Assembly: GCA_019637645.1 (NCBI GenBank)
Contig: JAHBVH010000005.1
Coordinates: 107,985-171,984, forward strand
DNA: 64,000 nt
Direction: 5' to 3'
DNA from: Caldilineaceae bacterium
Lineage (GTDB): Bacteria > Chloroflexota > Anaerolineae > Caldilineales > Caldilineaceae
Shown here: positions 15,795 through 24,728 of the stretch, one piece after another
Layout: every line of letters starts with the position of its first letter
Position numbering within the stretch: position 1 is the first letter of the stretch
Notes under the pieces: generated by a model
Databases searched by the model: none
What the model saw: the letters and a program-made list of their open reading frames with translations, nothing else
What the model was told of the DNA's origin: nothing
Translations under genes and position numbers: made by a program

Positions 15795-16823
15795 ATGTTG
15801 ACGATTGCGGCCCAAGAGCTGCGCCAAGCGCTTTTGGCGATCTTTGTCGCGGCGGGTGCGCCGCTGCCCGTTGCCAAGCGGATCGCGGCTTCCTTAGTAG
15901 AGAGTAACTTGGTAGGGCATGATTCGCATGGTGTCCTGCGGGTGCCCGAATATATCGAGCGGATTCGGGCCGGCACGCTACAACTCAACGGCGAAATAAC
16001 CCTGGTCCACGAAACCGCTTCGACTGCGCTTGTGGATTGTCAGTGGAATCTAGGCCAAGTGGCGCTGCCTCAGGGCATGGAAATTGCGCTGACCAAAGCC
16101 CGCGCTACCGGGATTGGCATGGTTGTCCTGGGCCACTGTGACCATACCGGGCGGGTGGGGGAATATGTCGTCCACGCGGCAGAGCAGGATATGATTGGGC
16201 AGCTGATCTGCAATGGTTCGTTGCCAGGCGGCATCGTGGCCCCCTTTGGTGGGGCACGGCGCGCCTTGGGGGCTAATCCCATTGCCTGGGCGCTACCGCT
16301 GGCCGAGCGCCCACCGCTTTTCTTTGACTTTGCCACCTCGGCGGTTGCGCATGGCAAATTGCAAGTCGCGGCGGACAAGGGGGAACTTGTCCCGATAGGC
16401 TGGATTATTGACAAAACGGGGCAGCCAACACGGAATCCACAGGATCAATTTGATGATGGCGCGATTTTGCCCTTTGGTGGTCACAAAGGGTATGCGCTTA
16501 GTGTCATGATTGAACTGCTGGGTGGTGGTCTCAGCGGTGCCGGTTTCCCCCTCCTCCCAGGCTACCGGTGGGATCAAGGGACCGTGCTCACCGCCATTGA
16601 CATTGCCGCCTTCCAGCCCATAGCAGCGTTCAAAGCCCAAGCCACGGCTTTTGTGAACCAACTCAAAGCCATTCCCTGCGCACCAGGCGTAGACGAAATT
16701 CTGTTGCCCGGTGAAGTTGAGTGGCGCACCAAAGCGACCCGTGACCGCGATGGCATTCCCCTCCCTGTTGTGACCTGGCAGCGGATCACAGCAGCGGCAC
16801 AGACGGTTGGTGTCACTTTATAA
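15795..16823 (+). CDS. Ldh family (malate/L-sulfolactate/ureidoglycolate-type) oxidoreductase
   Basis: About 342 residues with the Ldh_2 fold, which is unrelated to Rossmann lactate dehydrogenases. Typical stretches are SNLVGHDSHGVLRVPEYIERI, ANPIAWALP, FDFATSAVAHGKLQVA and LPFGGHKGYALSVMIELLGG. The family reduces or oxidises 2-hydroxy/2-oxo acids with NAD(P). ATG 15795 is chosen because GGAG lies 6 nt upstream; the longer form would start inside the aldolase gene. It is the second gene of the aldolase operon. Confidence 0.88.
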   Translation: MLTIAAQELRQALLAIFVAAGAPLPVAKRIAASLVESNLVGHDSHGVLRVPEYIERIRAGTLQLNGEITLVHETASTALVDCQWNLGQVALPQGMEIALTKARATGIGMVVLGHCDHTGRVGEYVVHAAEQDMIGQLICNGSLPGGIVAPFGGARRALGANPIAWALPLAERPPLFFDFATSAVAHGKLQVAADKGELVPIGWIIDKTGQPTRNPQDQFDDGAILPFGGHKGYALSVMIELLGGGLSGAGFPLLPGYRWDQGTVLTAIDIAAFQPIAAFKAQATAFVNQLKAIPCAPGVDEILLPGEVEWRTKATRDRDGIPLPVVTWQRITAAAQTVGVTL

Positions 16824-16830
16824 CGATCTC

Positions 16831-16863
16831 AGCGCGGTTAGATTTACCAAAGCTGACCGCGCT
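16831..16863. repeat. 33-bp palindrome family, copy 4
   Basis: AGCGCGGTTAG pairs with CTGACCGCGCT with one mismatch or wobble, total 33 bp. It sits between two same-strand genes (Ldh-type and NanE) and is followed by GAGCGTAAC, resembling the GTGCGTAAC tail of other copies. Confidence 0.75.
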
Positions 16864-16886
16864 CCTCAAAGGAAAAGAGCGTAACT

Positions 16887-17588
16887 TTGTCATCGATTAC
16901 TAAGCCGCATCTGGCGGCGTTATTGGCGCAAATTCGTGGGGGACTCATTGTTTCTTGCCAAGCCCTACCCCATGAACCACTCTATGGCGCGGCGATCATG
17001 GCACGCATGGCGGTGGCGGCCAAAGACGGGGGCGCGGTCGCGATCCGCGCCAACACGCCGGTGGATATCCGTGCCATTCGGGCCGCGGTTGATTTGCCGA
17101 TCATTGGGCTCTATAAAGAGGAGATTCCTGGCTATCCGGTCTATATTACGCCCACATTGGACCATGCCAAGCAGGTCGCCGCGGCCGGAGCCGATATTGT
17201 GGCGATTGATGCCACCGCGCGGTCACGTCCCCAACCAGGCACGCTGGCCGAATTTATTGCGGCCATTCAGGCAGAAACGGGCTGTTTGGTCTTGGCCGAC
17301 ATTGCTACGGTTGATGAAGCTTTGGCCGCCGCCAAGGCTGGGGCTGATCTCGTCTCCACCACTATGTCTGGCTATACGGCGAATAGCCCGCAACAAGCCG
17401 GGCCTGACCTAGCCTTGGTGCAAGAGCTCGCCGCCCAACTCGCTGCCCCGCTCTTGGCCGAAGGGCGCTTCAAAACGCCGGAAGAGGTCAAACAGGCGCT
17501 CGCGCTGGGCGCAACCGCCGTTGTCGTCGGTGGCGCGATTACCCGCCCACAGCAAATCACCCGTTGGTTTGTCGATGCAATAGCGTAG
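16887..17588 (+). CDS. nanE: N-acetylmannosamine-6-phosphate 2-epimerase
   Basis: A 233-residue NanE-type TIM barrel: [65 protein letters not shown] and the phosphate-binding [13 protein letters not shown] with [11 protein letters not shown]. NanE converts ManNAc-6-P to GlcNAc-6-P in sialic acid or amino-sugar catabolism. No other nan gene is seen in the window. The start is TTG 16887, with AAGGAAAAGAG upstream; the next in-frame ATG would remove the first barrel strand. It follows palindrome copy 4 and precedes a hairpin. Confidence 0.88.
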   Translation: MSSITKPHLAALLAQIRGGLIVSCQALPHEPLYGAAIMARMAVAAKDGGAVAIRANTPVDIRAIRAAVDLPIIGLYKEEIPGYPVYITPTLDHAKQVAAAGADIVAIDATARSRPQPGTLAEFIAAIQAETGCLVLADIATVDEALAAAKAGADLVSTTMSGYTANSPQQAGPDLALVQELAAQLAAPLLAEGRFKTPEEVKQALALGATAVVVGGAITRPQQITRWFVDAIA

Positions 17589-17598
17589 AGGAGATAGC

Positions 17599-17624
17599 GG
17601 ACGCGGATTCTTAAATCCGCGTCC
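17599..17624. terminator. Bidirectional hairpin between nanE and the phosphatase
   Basis: GGACGCGGATT pairs perfectly with AATCCGCGTCC around a 4-nt loop. It sits between convergent genes, 10 bp after the nanE stop. There is no long T-run, so termination strength is uncertain. Confidence 0.5.
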
Positions 17625-17628
17625 CAGT

Positions 17629-18399
17629 TCATGAAGGGTTGAGGAGGCGAATAATTTCGTCGTGGATGGTGCCACCGGTGGCGATAATGCTCTGCCCTTT
17701 GACGGCGTCGTTGCCTTGCCAATCCGTAATGACCCCACCCGCGCCCTCAATAATGGGAATGAGCGCCATAATATCCCAGGGGTTCATGATCGGGTCGCCC
17801 ATGATATCCGCCCCACCGACCGCCACCACATAGTAGCCGTGACAGTCACCCCAATTATTGTGCCGCTTGACACGCTTGGAGAGCGCTTCAAAGGCTGGCC
17901 CATTCTGGTATTCAAAGACGGTCCAATAGGGGCTGCTGAGCAGAATGGCATCTTCCACCCGCGTACAAGGGCGCACCTGTACACGCCGCCCATTGAGCCA
18001 AGTCTGCCCGCCCATGCCGACCAAGAAATCATTCAATAGCGGATGATTGATCACCCCTAGGATGGGGCGACCATTTTTGAGCAGCGCAATCAAGGTGCCA
18101 AAGAGATAGCTATGGCTGACAAAGGCTTTGGTGCCATCAATCGGGTCGAGCACCCATTGGTAGTCGGCCTCGGGCTGGTACTGGCCGTGCTCTTCGCCCA
18201 AAATGCCATGATCCGGAAAACGCTTCATGATCATGGCGCGCATGAGTTCCTCGGCGTTCCGGTCCGCAATGGTGACGGGAGAGGCGTCTTCCTTGCTGAT
18301 GACTTCGTAGTCCGTGCGAAAATATTGGCGAATGACCGTGGCACTGGCATCGGCCAGTTCTTTGGCAAAGCCGATGAGCTGATCTTGTGCTAACTGCAT
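17629..18399 (-). CDS. Inositol monophosphatase family (histidinol-phosphatase-like)
   Basis: A 256-residue Mg-dependent, Li-sensitive phosphatase fold. Metal-site motifs are GILGEEHG, WVLDPIDGTKAF and the late NPWDIMALIPIIEGAGG. The VLDPIDGTKAF form and overall length resemble HisN-type histidinol phosphatases, but inositol- or sugar-phosphate activity cannot be excluded. No his genes are nearby. The spacer to the upstream TPR gene holds a long hairpin. Confidence 0.85.
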   Translation of the reverse strand: MQLAQDQLIGFAKELADASATVIRQYFRTDYEVISKEDASPVTIADRNAEELMRAMIMKRFPDHGILGEEHGQYQPEADYQWVLDPIDGTKAFVSHSYLFGTLIALLKNGRPILGVINHPLLNDFLVGMGGQTWLNGRRVQVRPCTRVEDAILLSSPYWTVFEYQNGPAFEALSKRVKRHNNWGDCHGYYVVAVGGADIMGDPIMNPWDIMALIPIIEGAGGVITDWQGNDAVKGQSIIATGGTIHDEIIRLLNPS

Positions 18400-18448
18400 A
18401 GATGAAACCTTCTCTGGTGGCTGGGCGGTGGATAGAGGATCTACTCAT

Positions 18449-18503
18449 AGTGGGACAGTGAGATAGTAGGACAGTAAGTCAGTAACTGTCTCACTGTCCC
18501 ACT
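18449..18503. repeat. Hairpin with 15-bp perfect arms
   Basis: AGTGGGACAGTGAGA (18449-18463) pairs with TCTCACTGTCCCACT (18489-18503). The loop contains further GGACAGTAAG-like words. It lies just after the TPR gene stop on the minus strand and may terminate it. Confidence 0.6.
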
Positions 18504-18509
18504 GTCTCC

Positions 18510-19712
18510 CTATTCCCCTGGTCGCTTCGTTTCAAAATATTTGGCAACCTGCTCCCGGGTGGTTTCGTCCAGGAGGTCAACACAATAATCCCACACTTGT
18601 TTGGGCAAGAACTTCCCCTGGCCTGTGAGGCGGCGTTGGTTGACGGCAACCTGGAAATTGGCTTCGGCGCTGTCCAACCGGCCTTGGATGGCCCAGCCTA
18701 GCCCGGCGAGAAAGAGGGTTTGCCAATCATAGCGGCGCGATTCCTGAATGACCTGCAATACTGTACCTAGCCCAATCCGTTCGGGGTCGCCTAGGTAATA
18801 GTGGGTGAGGACCATTTCGCTAAAACTGGGCTCATTGCTTTGGGAAGGGTCGATCTTCGTCACTTTTTGCCACTGCCGTTCGGCTTCTTCTGCTTGCCCC
18901 AAGCGATGGTGGGCTACGCCTTGCCAAAAGCCGGAACGGATCGGGTGTTGCTGATCCCGTTGAATATAGGGAAGGGCCCGTTCGGCCTGGCCATTTTGCA
19001 TCAAGCGCATGTAGAAGAGATGAACGTTCTGTTTATAAAGGGCATCCTGCTGGATGGCCGCTTTGTAATAGGCTTCTGCTTCATCCCATTCGCCCTTTTG
19101 CATCGATAAGTCGGCGCGCAGGTCAGACAGATAGCTCTGATATTCCTTGGTACTTTCGTCGTCTAGCTCATCTCCTGCCAGCTTGGCTGTCACCCAAGCG
19201 GTGGCGTCCGCCATGGCTGTTTCTGCCTCGCGAATGCGGTTGTTGCGCAGATATTGCAAGACTAAAGCGCCCCAATCGGCAATATCGGCATCGACTGCCG
19301 TGGCTTGGGCTTGCAGTTGGGCCAACGCTTCATCGGTGCGCCCAGCCATGAGCAGAACCATGGTCTGCTGGTAGGCGATGGCATCCTTTTCTTCTTCTTC
19401 CTGGACAAGGGTTTTTGCCTGCTCCAAAACGGCCAGAGCTTCGTCATAGCGCTCGCGCAAGGTGAGATAGGAATGGAGTTGAAACGACGCTTGCAAATAG
19501 ATCTGCTGGAGCCGTTCTTTATTGGCGAGGCGTTGAGGGGCGGATAGCTTGCCTAGCCGTTGGACGATCTTTTCATAGAGCGGAATGGCGTCATCATTTT
19601 GGCTGCCAGCCAGTTGTTGCGCTTGCTGGAGCAAGTCTTCCCAACTGCCTTTGATAATGATGGGCTGCTCCTCAGGAGCCTCTTGGCGTTCAGCGTCGTC
19701 ATAGGTTGTCAT
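18510..19712 (-). CDS. Tetratricopeptide-repeat protein of unknown function
   Basis: A 400-residue soluble, helical protein with several TPR-like units, for example RYDEALAVLEQAKTLVQ, RTDEALAQLQAQA, EWDEAEAYYKAAIQQDALY and RLGQAEEAERQWQKVTKIDP. There is no signal peptide or catalytic domain. TPR proteins usually serve as scaffolds. It lies downstream of the chelatase I/D genes but is separated from them by two hairpins, so it probably has its own transcript. Confidence 0.8.
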   Translation of the reverse strand: MTTYDDAERQEAPEEQPIIIKGSWEDLLQQAQQLAGSQNDDAIPLYEKIVQRLGKLSAPQRLANKERLQQIYLQASFQLHSYLTLRERYDEALAVLEQAKTLVQEEEEKDAIAYQQTMVLLMAGRTDEALAQLQAQATAVDADIADWGALVLQYLRNNRIREAETAMADATAWVTAKLAGDELDDESTKEYQSYLSDLRADLSMQKGEWDEAEAYYKAAIQQDALYKQNVHLFYMRLMQNGQAERALPYIQRDQQHPIRSGFWQGVAHHRLGQAEEAERQWQKVTKIDPSQSNEPSFSEMVLTHYYLGDPERIGLGTVLQVIQESRRYDWQTLFLAGLGWAIQGRLDSAEANFQVAVNQRRLTGQGKFLPKQVWDYCVDLLDETTREQVAKYFETKRPGE

Positions 19713-19768
19713 CGTATCGAAACTTTCTTAACACAAACGATAGAAAAAGGTCCTCTGGTACAATCGCA

Positions 19769-19812
19769 AATCACCCAATCACGCGCGATGGGCATCGGGT
19801 GATTGGGTGATT
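19769..19812. repeat. Hairpin with 14-bp perfect arms
   Basis: AATCACCCAATCAC (19769-19782) pairs with GTGATTGGGTGATT (19799-19812). It lies upstream of the TPR gene in its leader or promoter region. Confidence 0.6.
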
Positions 19813-19813
19813 G

Positions 19814-19853
19814 AGTTCCTTAGCGCCTGTTGATGGTAGGTCGCTAAGGAACT
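19814..19853 (-). terminator. Stem-loop directly after the VWA gene
   Basis: AGTTCCTTAGCG (19814-19825) pairs with CGCTAAGGAACT (19842-19853), starting 6 bp after the minus-strand stop at 19859. It probably ends the chelatase transcript. Confidence 0.55.
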
Positions 19854-19858
19854 TTAGG

Positions 19859-20806
19859 TTAGGATAAATCAATTTCGCGTTTGACGGTGTTTAGCAGCGT
19901 GTCCGCACGCAGTTCGGGGAGGCTGTAGCAAGTGCCGCCAAGGGCATCGGCCAACTTTTGCGCCAGCCCACGGTCGAACGCGGCATGTTCCATATTCACG
20001 ACTATCGAGCGCAAACTGGCCTGCTCGAAGAGGCTGGCAATCCGATTGGCCTCTTCTTGGGCGGGCATGCCAGTCATGCTGACATTGCCAGCCCCATCGG
20101 TCAATAGGATCATGAGCGGGCGCAATTCGCTGTCGCGGCGCCGGGCATTTTCGATCACTTGCCAGGCCATGTGCAATCCACTGCTCAGGGGCGTCTTGCC
20201 GCCCACGGGCAGATCTTTGAGCACCCGTTGCGCTAGATCGACGCTACTGGTTGGCGGTAGCACCAAGCGCGCTTTGTCGCGTTGGAAGACTACCAACCCC
20301 ACTTGGTCACGGCGTTGATAGGCATCGACCAAGAGGCTGAAGATGGCACCTTTGGTCGCCTCCATGCGTTCGCTGGCTGCCATGGACCAACTGGCATCGA
20401 CCACAAAGAGGATCAGGTTGCCGGTGCGCCGGACCCGCACTTTGCGCTGGAGATCGCCTTTGCGCAGTTGGAGCGCCAGATCATTTTCGGCTTCGGCCAG
20501 CCGCTTCTGCTGGAAAGGTGCCGCGGCCCGCAGCGTGGCATCAAAGGCAATATCTTCGGGCCGATCCCCCGCTGGCCGCGCTTTGATGTAGCGACCGCGC
20601 TTGCGTTCTGTCTGGGTATACGAGCGCTTCCCGGCCCGCTCACGGGTCATTTTATCGAGTGGTGTGTCGATCCGTTTGGTCTCGAATTGATCCCCAATTT
20701 GGACTGGCTTGCGCGCCCCTTTGGAGTCCCCGGGCGATGAGTTCTGCTGGGGAGAGGCATGGGGTTGGGCCACAGCGCCCTCCCCACCTTCGCCAGCATC
20801 CATCAT
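19859..20806 (-). CDS. Chelatase D-subunit VWA module (ChlD/BchD-like C-terminal part)
   Basis: A 315-residue ORF. An N-terminal acidic and Pro/Ser-rich linker (DAGEGGEGAVAQPHASP) and a basic segment lead into a VWA domain with a MIDAS site: DASWS, KTPLS and LLTDGAG. This is the C-terminal half of a magnesium/cobalt chelatase medium subunit; the N-terminal AAA+ half is missing from this frame. That half is supplied by the adjacent chlI-like gene in the 0 frame. The two frames join cleanly by a -1 shift on an A8 run (see 20828-20838), because this frame stays open upstream of ATG 20806 through the run. ATG 20806 may also be used by itself. Confidence 0.85.
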   Translation of the reverse strand: MMDAGEGGEGAVAQPHASPQQNSSPGDSKGARKPVQIGDQFETKRIDTPLDKMTRERAGKRSYTQTERKRGRYIKARPAGDRPEDIAFDATLRAAAPFQQKRLAEAENDLALQLRKGDLQRKVRVRRTGNLILFVVDASWSMAASERMEATKGAIFSLLVDAYQRRDQVGLVVFQRDKARLVLPPTSSVDLAQRVLKDLPVGGKTPLSSGLHMAWQVIENARRRDSELRPLMILLTDGAGNVSMTGMPAQEEANRIASLFEQASLRSIVVNMEHAAFDRGLAQKLADALGGTCYSLPELRADTLLNTVKREIDLS

Positions 20807-20823
20807 GTCTGACTCATCGCCCT

Positions 20824-21933
20824 CTATGCTTTTTTTTCGTCGGCTCCGGATGCCGCCATCTGCATCCCTTCATTCTGGTTCTCGCCATCCGGTTGCTGAT
20901 CGGCTTCCGCCCGTGCTTGGCGCACATTGTTCTGGAGCTGATCCATATTCATCACCGCGTCTTGGAAGGGCTGCTTCTTCATCCGATGAGGCAGCGCCAA
21001 CTCCGCCGCTAGCAGAATGTCTTTGTCGCTGATCTGGAGGCGTCCTTCATAGGCGGCTTGGGCCCGGGCCGTGCGCAAGATCACAATGTCGGCGCGGTGA
21101 CCATCGACCTTGAAGCTGGCGGTGAGCGCGGCAATGGTATAGAGATCTTTATCCGTATATTTCACCAACGGATAGCGCTCGCGGGCGGCTTCGATGCGTT
21201 CGCTGAGCTCTTCCTCGGCGCTTTCAAATGCGCTGATAAAGCTTTCGGTATCTTGTTCAAAGAAAATGCGGCGGCGCAAAATTTCCACACGCTGCTTGGC
21301 ATCGGCCAACCCCACCACATCCACCGAGTGGGCAAAGCGGTCGAGCAATTGTGGGCGCAGATCACCTTCTTCGGGGTTCATCGAGCCAACCAAGACAAAT
21401 TGGGCTGGGTGTTGGAAGCTAATCCCTTCGCGCTCCACCACGTTGATCCCCATGGCGGCGCTGTCCAAGAGCAGATCGACCACATGGTCGTCCAGCAGGT
21501 TGACTTCGTCTACATAGAGCACCCCGCGGTTGGCCGCGGCCAAAATCCCCGGCTCAAAATGGCGTTCGCCTTTTTGAATGGCTTTCTCAATATCCAGTGT
21601 GCCGACCACGCGATCTTCGGTGGCGCTCACGGGCAGATCGACAAAGGAGGTAATCCGCCATGAGCTAGGCAGCGTACCCTCGTTGGCCATCCGGTCGCGG
21701 CATTCATCGCAGTAAAGATCCGGGCGATTGGGGTTACAGCCAAAGCGGCAACCAGTGACGACTTCAATTTCGGGGATCAGCGCGGATAACGCACGCGCCG
21801 CCGTCGATTTAGCGGTGCCACGTTCACCACGAATAAGCACACCACCAATTTGGGGATTGATGGCATTTAAGATGAGCGCACGTTTCATGCGCTCTTGCCC
21901 AACAATGGCAGTAAATGGGTACGTCGTTCGCAT
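20824..21933 (-). CDS. chlI: Magnesium/cobalt chelatase AAA+ subunit I
   Basis: A 369-residue AAA+ ATPase: FTAIVGQERMKRALILNAI, Walker A GERGTAKST, the Cys-bearing CRFGCNPNRPDLYCDEC insertion, Walker B GVLYVDEVNLLDDH, sensor 1 VLVGSMNPEEGDLRPQLLDRF and an arginine finger region. It powers metal insertion into a tetrapyrrole together with a D subunit and a large H or CobN subunit; neither large subunit is in the window. AAGGA precedes ATG 21933. The C-terminus ends GADEKKA at the A8 slippery run. In a non-phototroph a cobaltochelatase role is more likely than bacteriochlorophyll synthesis, by inference. Confidence 0.9.
   Translation of the reverse strand: MRTTYPFTAIVGQERMKRALILNAINPQIGGVLIRGERGTAKSTAARALSALIPEIEVVTGCRFGCNPNRPDLYCDECRDRMANEGTLPSSWRITSFVDLPVSATEDRVVGTLDIEKAIQKGERHFEPGILAAANRGVLYVDEVNLLDDHVVDLLLDSAAMGINVVEREGISFQHPAQFVLVGSMNPEEGDLRPQLLDRFAHSVDVVGLADAKQRVEILRRRIFFEQDTESFISAFESAEEELSERIEAARERYPLVKYTDKDLYTIAALTASFKVDGHRADIVILRTARAQAAYEGRLQISDKDILLAAELALPHRMKKQPFQDAVMNMDQLQNNVRQARAEADQQPDGENQNEGMQMAASGADEKKA
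20828..20838 (-). promoter_or_regulatory. Putative -1 ribosomal frameshift site, A AAA AAA G
   Basis: In the chlI frame the codons are GAC GAA AAA AAA GCA TAG, which puts the heptamer A AAA AAA in the XXXYYYZ phase before G. A -1 slip continues as AGC ATA GAG GGC GAT GAG TCA GAC ATG, open into the VWA frame. GGAG lies 6 nt upstream of the slippery run and could act as the Shine-Dalgarno-like stimulator known for -1 frameshifting in bacteria. Transcript slippage on the A8 run is an alternative mechanism. Confidence 0.6.
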
Positions 21934-21968
21934 GACAAAATCCTTCAGCTTAGGTTTTACATAATCGA

Positions 21969-21992
21969 CAGGGCGGAGGTACCTCCGCCCTG
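21969..21992. terminator. 24-bp perfect palindrome after the SDR gene
   Basis: CAGGGCGGAGGT is followed at once by its reverse complement ACCTCCGCCCTG. It lies between the SDR stop and the chlI start, both on the minus strand. It is a likely terminator, or a cruciform-prone repeat. Confidence 0.5.
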
Positions 21993-22061
21993 CTTTACTT
22001 CTATGGTTTATTATAAACTAGATAGGCAATTCCGAAAAAGAAATCATGGCAGTAGGCTGGA

Positions 22062-22808
22062 TTACTTTGCTGACTCGCCGCCATCAATGGTTAAGACGGT
22101 GCCGGTGATAAAGTTGGCCTCATGCGAACAGAGATAGGCTGCTGCATGGGCAATGTCTTGGGGGGTGCCAATGCGGCGGAGGGGAATCAAGGGTACTTGT
22201 GCTTCAAAAAAATCGGGAGGCATGGCCGCAAACGCTTCGGTGCGGATCAAGCCGGGCCGGATCACATTTGAGCGAACGCCGGTGGCGGCTAGTTCAAGGG
22301 CCAATTTCCGGCTAAAGCCTTCCAACCCGGCTTTGCTGGCCGCATAGGCGACATCGTCCACCTCGCCAGAGATGGCGCTGATGCTGCTAATGTGGAGGAT
22401 GGCCCCTTGCGTAGCGATAAGGGCGGGCAGCGCTTGTTGCACTAGGGCAAAGGCGGCATCTAAGTTCACAGCCATCACTTGTCGCCAGACTTGGCTTTCC
22501 ATCTCTTCGATCGGCACACCTGCTGAAATCGCCGCATTGTTGACAAGAATATCGAGGCGTCCCAAGAGCGCTACCGCGCGTTGCACCAACTCGGCGGCAT
22601 CAGTCGCCACATCACCGGGCAGGGCAATGACGTGGTAGCCAGCCGCGGTCAAGGCCTTGACCTTTTGCTGAATGATCTCGGTGCGCCGACCACAGAGGGC
22701 AACCGTCGCCCCCTCACTGGCAAACTGTTCGGCAACGGCCGCACCAATCCCCGTACCACCACCTGTAACCAGCGCACATTTCCCCTCAAAACGTCGTCGT
22801 TGACTCAT
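22062..22808 (-). CDS. Short-chain dehydrogenase/reductase
   Basis: A 248-residue classical SDR: cofactor motif [34 protein letters not shown], the catalytic Ser in [10 protein letters not shown] and the YAASK Tyr/Lys, then [10 protein letters not shown]. The C-terminal [12 protein letters not shown] matches the usual family end. Substrate not predictable. ATG 22808 has AGGAGAG at good spacing; the longer in-frame version starting at 22886 overlaps a hairpin and is rejected. Confidence 0.88.
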   Translation of the reverse strand: MSQRRRFEGKCALVTGGGTGIGAAVAEQFASEGATVALCGRRTEIIQQKVKALTAAGYHVIALPGDVATDAAELVQRAVALLGRLDILVNNAAISAGVPIEEMESQVWRQVMAVNLDAAFALVQQALPALIATQGAILHISSISAISGEVDDVAYAASKAGLEGFSRKLALELAATGVRSNVIRPGLIRTEAFAAMPPDFFEAQVPLIPLRRIGTPQDIAHAAAYLCSHEANFITGTVLTIDGGESAK

Positions 22809-22832
22809 GGTTCTCTCCTGTGGCGGGGCGCT

Positions 22833-22884
22833 GAAGGGTGGAACGTGATTACGCGGACCAAACACGCCGCACGTTCTACCCTTC
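22833..22884. terminator. Stem-loop after guaB
   Basis: GAAGGGTGGAACGTG pairs with CACGTTCTACCCTTC with a single wobble or mismatch and a 22-nt loop. It begins 6 bp past the guaB stop on the minus strand. Confidence 0.55.
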
Positions 22885-22889
22885 ACATG

Positions 22890-24446
22890 CTAACGCCCTG
22901 GCTGGATTTGATAGTTTGGCGCTTCTTTGGTAATGGTGATGCTATGGGGGTGGCTTTCCTGATAGCTGGCCGCACTAATGCGGACAAACTGCGCCTTGTG
23001 CCACAAATCCTCAATGTCGGCAGCCCCTACATAGCCCATGCCGCTGCGCAACCCGCCCATAAGCTGGAAGACATAATCTTTCAGCTGACCTTTGTAGGGC
23101 ACCTGGCCTTCGATCCCTTCGGGAACGAGCTTCCCGCCAATATCTGGGCTCGCACCGCCGCCGGTACTTTGGGCCGATTGATAGCGATCACTGGCACGCC
23201 CGCGCATCGCGCCAAGGCTGCCCATGCCGCGGTATTCTTTGAAGGAGCGCCCTTCGCGGATCACAACCTCGCCCGGTGATTCGTGGAGGCCAGCCAAGAG
23301 ACTGCCCAGCATCACTGCCGAAGCGCCACAAGCCAGACCTTTGGTAATATCGCCACTGTAGCGAATCCCACCGTCGGCGATGATGGCAACGCCCAATTGC
23401 TGCGCGGCCAGGGCGCACTCGGTAATGGCCGTGAGCTGGGGCATGCCTGCGCCACTGACAATGCGGGTGGTACAGATCGACCCGGCACCGACGCCGACTT
23501 TGATCACACTGGCGCCTGCTTCGACGAGCGCCCGGACCCCGGTGGCTGTCACGACGTTGCCCGCGAGAATGGGGATCTCCCGATATTCACGGCGCAGCGT
23601 GTTGATCGTTTCGATGACCCCGCGGCTGTGACCGTGGGCGGTATCAATGGCAATGGCATCGATCCCCGCTTCGATCAAGGTATGGGCACGCTGGATGCCA
23701 CTTTCGCCAACGCCAACCGCACCGGCGACCAATAGGCGGCCCCGTTCATCTTTGGCGGCGTGGGGGTAATCTTGGCGTTTGAGGATATCTTTATAGGTGA
23801 TCAAACCCTTCAAATGGCGTTCTTCATCGACCAGCGGCAGCTTTTCAATGCGATAGCGGTGCAGGATCGCTTGGGCCTCGACCAGCGTTGTCCCAATTTT
23901 GGCTGTGATCAAATTCTCACTCGTCATGTAGTCACTGATCGGGCGGCTGTAGTCGGTGGCAAAGCGGACATCGCGGTTGGTCAGAATGCCCACCAAGCGC
24001 CCTTCGGCATCTGTAATCGGGACGCCACTAATATGGTAACGGCTCATGACGGCTTCGGCGGCGGCCAAGGTTGCTTCTGGTGACAGCGTAATGGGATCGA
24101 CGATCATGCCACTTTCGCTGCGTTTGACTTTGTCAACCTCTTCGGCTTGTGCTTCGATGCTCAGATTGCGATGGATGACGCCCAAGCCCCCCTGACGGGC
24201 TAAGGCAATCGCTAATTCGCTTTCCGTAACCGTATCCATTGCGGCACTGATCACAGGGATGTTGAGTTTGAGCCGCTCATGGAGTCGAACGCTAATGTCG
24301 ATCTCCGAGGGTAATTTCTCGGTGTAGCCTGGCACTAATAAAACGTCGTCAAAGGTCAGGGCTTCTTTGGCAAAGCGGTCTTGCGGATGGCTCTCGTGGG
24401 CAACGCCATTTGTGCTAAATTCCTGTTTGGTTCGTTGTATAGACAT
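22890..24446 (-). CDS. guaB: IMP dehydrogenase
   Basis: A 518-residue enzyme that oxidises IMP to XMP with NAD, the first committed step of GMP synthesis. Domains in order: N-terminal barrel start [19 protein letters not shown], a CBS pair ([20 protein letters not shown] and [19 protein letters not shown]), barrel continuation [18 protein letters not shown], the catalytic Cys loop [29 protein letters not shown] and the flap [19 protein letters not shown] precedes ATG 24446. It is divergent from purA, so the branch genes to GMP and AMP share a control region. Confidence 0.96.
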   Translation of the reverse strand: MSIQRTKQEFSTNGVAHESHPQDRFAKEALTFDDVLLVPGYTEKLPSEIDISVRLHERLKLNIPVISAAMDTVTESELAIALARQGGLGVIHRNLSIEAQAEEVDKVKRSESGMIVDPITLSPEATLAAAEAVMSRYHISGVPITDAEGRLVGILTNRDVRFATDYSRPISDYMTSENLITAKIGTTLVEAQAILHRYRIEKLPLVDEERHLKGLITYKDILKRQDYPHAAKDERGRLLVAGAVGVGESGIQRAHTLIEAGIDAIAIDTAHGHSRGVIETINTLRREYREIPILAGNVVTATGVRALVEAGASVIKVGVGAGSICTTRIVSGAGMPQLTAITECALAAQQLGVAIIADGGIRYSGDITKGLACGASAVMLGSLLAGLHESPGEVVIREGRSFKEYRGMGSLGAMRGRASDRYQSAQSTGGGASPDIGGKLVPEGIEGQVPYKGQLKDYVFQLMGGLRSGMGYVGAADIEDLWHKAQFVRISAASYQESHPHSITITKEAPNYQIQPGR

Positions 24447-24498
24447 GGATCTTTCCTTCTTCGCTCTTAAAAGCTACGCAGTTGGGCGGTACGACCAG

Positions 24499-24531
24499 AG
24501 AGCTGACCAGTTTTCTAAACCAGTCAGCGCT
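24499..24531. repeat. 33-bp palindrome family, copy 5
   Basis: AGAGCTGACCAGTTT pairs with AAACCAGTCAGCGCT with two mismatches, 33 bp. The tail CAGTGCGTAACTCC follows, shared with copies 2 and 6. It lies in the guaB leader. Confidence 0.78.
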
Positions 24532-24592
24532 TGTCCCAGTGCGTAACTCCACTCTACTACTCGACGGGCGTAGCGCGCTTACGATTTTCCGC

Positions 24593-24621
24593 ATTGTACC
24601 ACTGCTCCTGTTCACGACCAA
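24593..24621 (-). promoter_or_regulatory. guaB promoter
   Basis: On the minus strand TTGGTC (24621-24616), a 17-bp spacer and TACAAT (24598-24593). The word GGAGCAGTGGTACAAT closely matches GGAGTGGTACAAT in the purA promoter, so the two promoters share more than the -10 box. Confidence 0.55.
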
Positions 24622-24700
24622 CATTAGGCAGGTCAAAGCTTGCTGCTTCTTCTTTTATATAATCGTCTATATAGAAGTACATCAGATTTAGTTGAGTGGT

Positions 24701-24728
24701 TTGGAAAAGCGACAAGGAGTGGTACAAT
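24701..24728 (+). promoter_or_regulatory. purA promoter
   Basis: TTGGAA (24701-24706), a 16-bp spacer and TACAAT (24723-24728). The purA start codon is about 340 nt downstream, giving a long leader. Confidence 0.5.

Noticed and set aside
20824..21933. Bacteriochlorophyll synthesis operon
   Set aside because: Only I- and D-type subunits are present; no BchH, other bch genes or reaction-centre genes are in the window.
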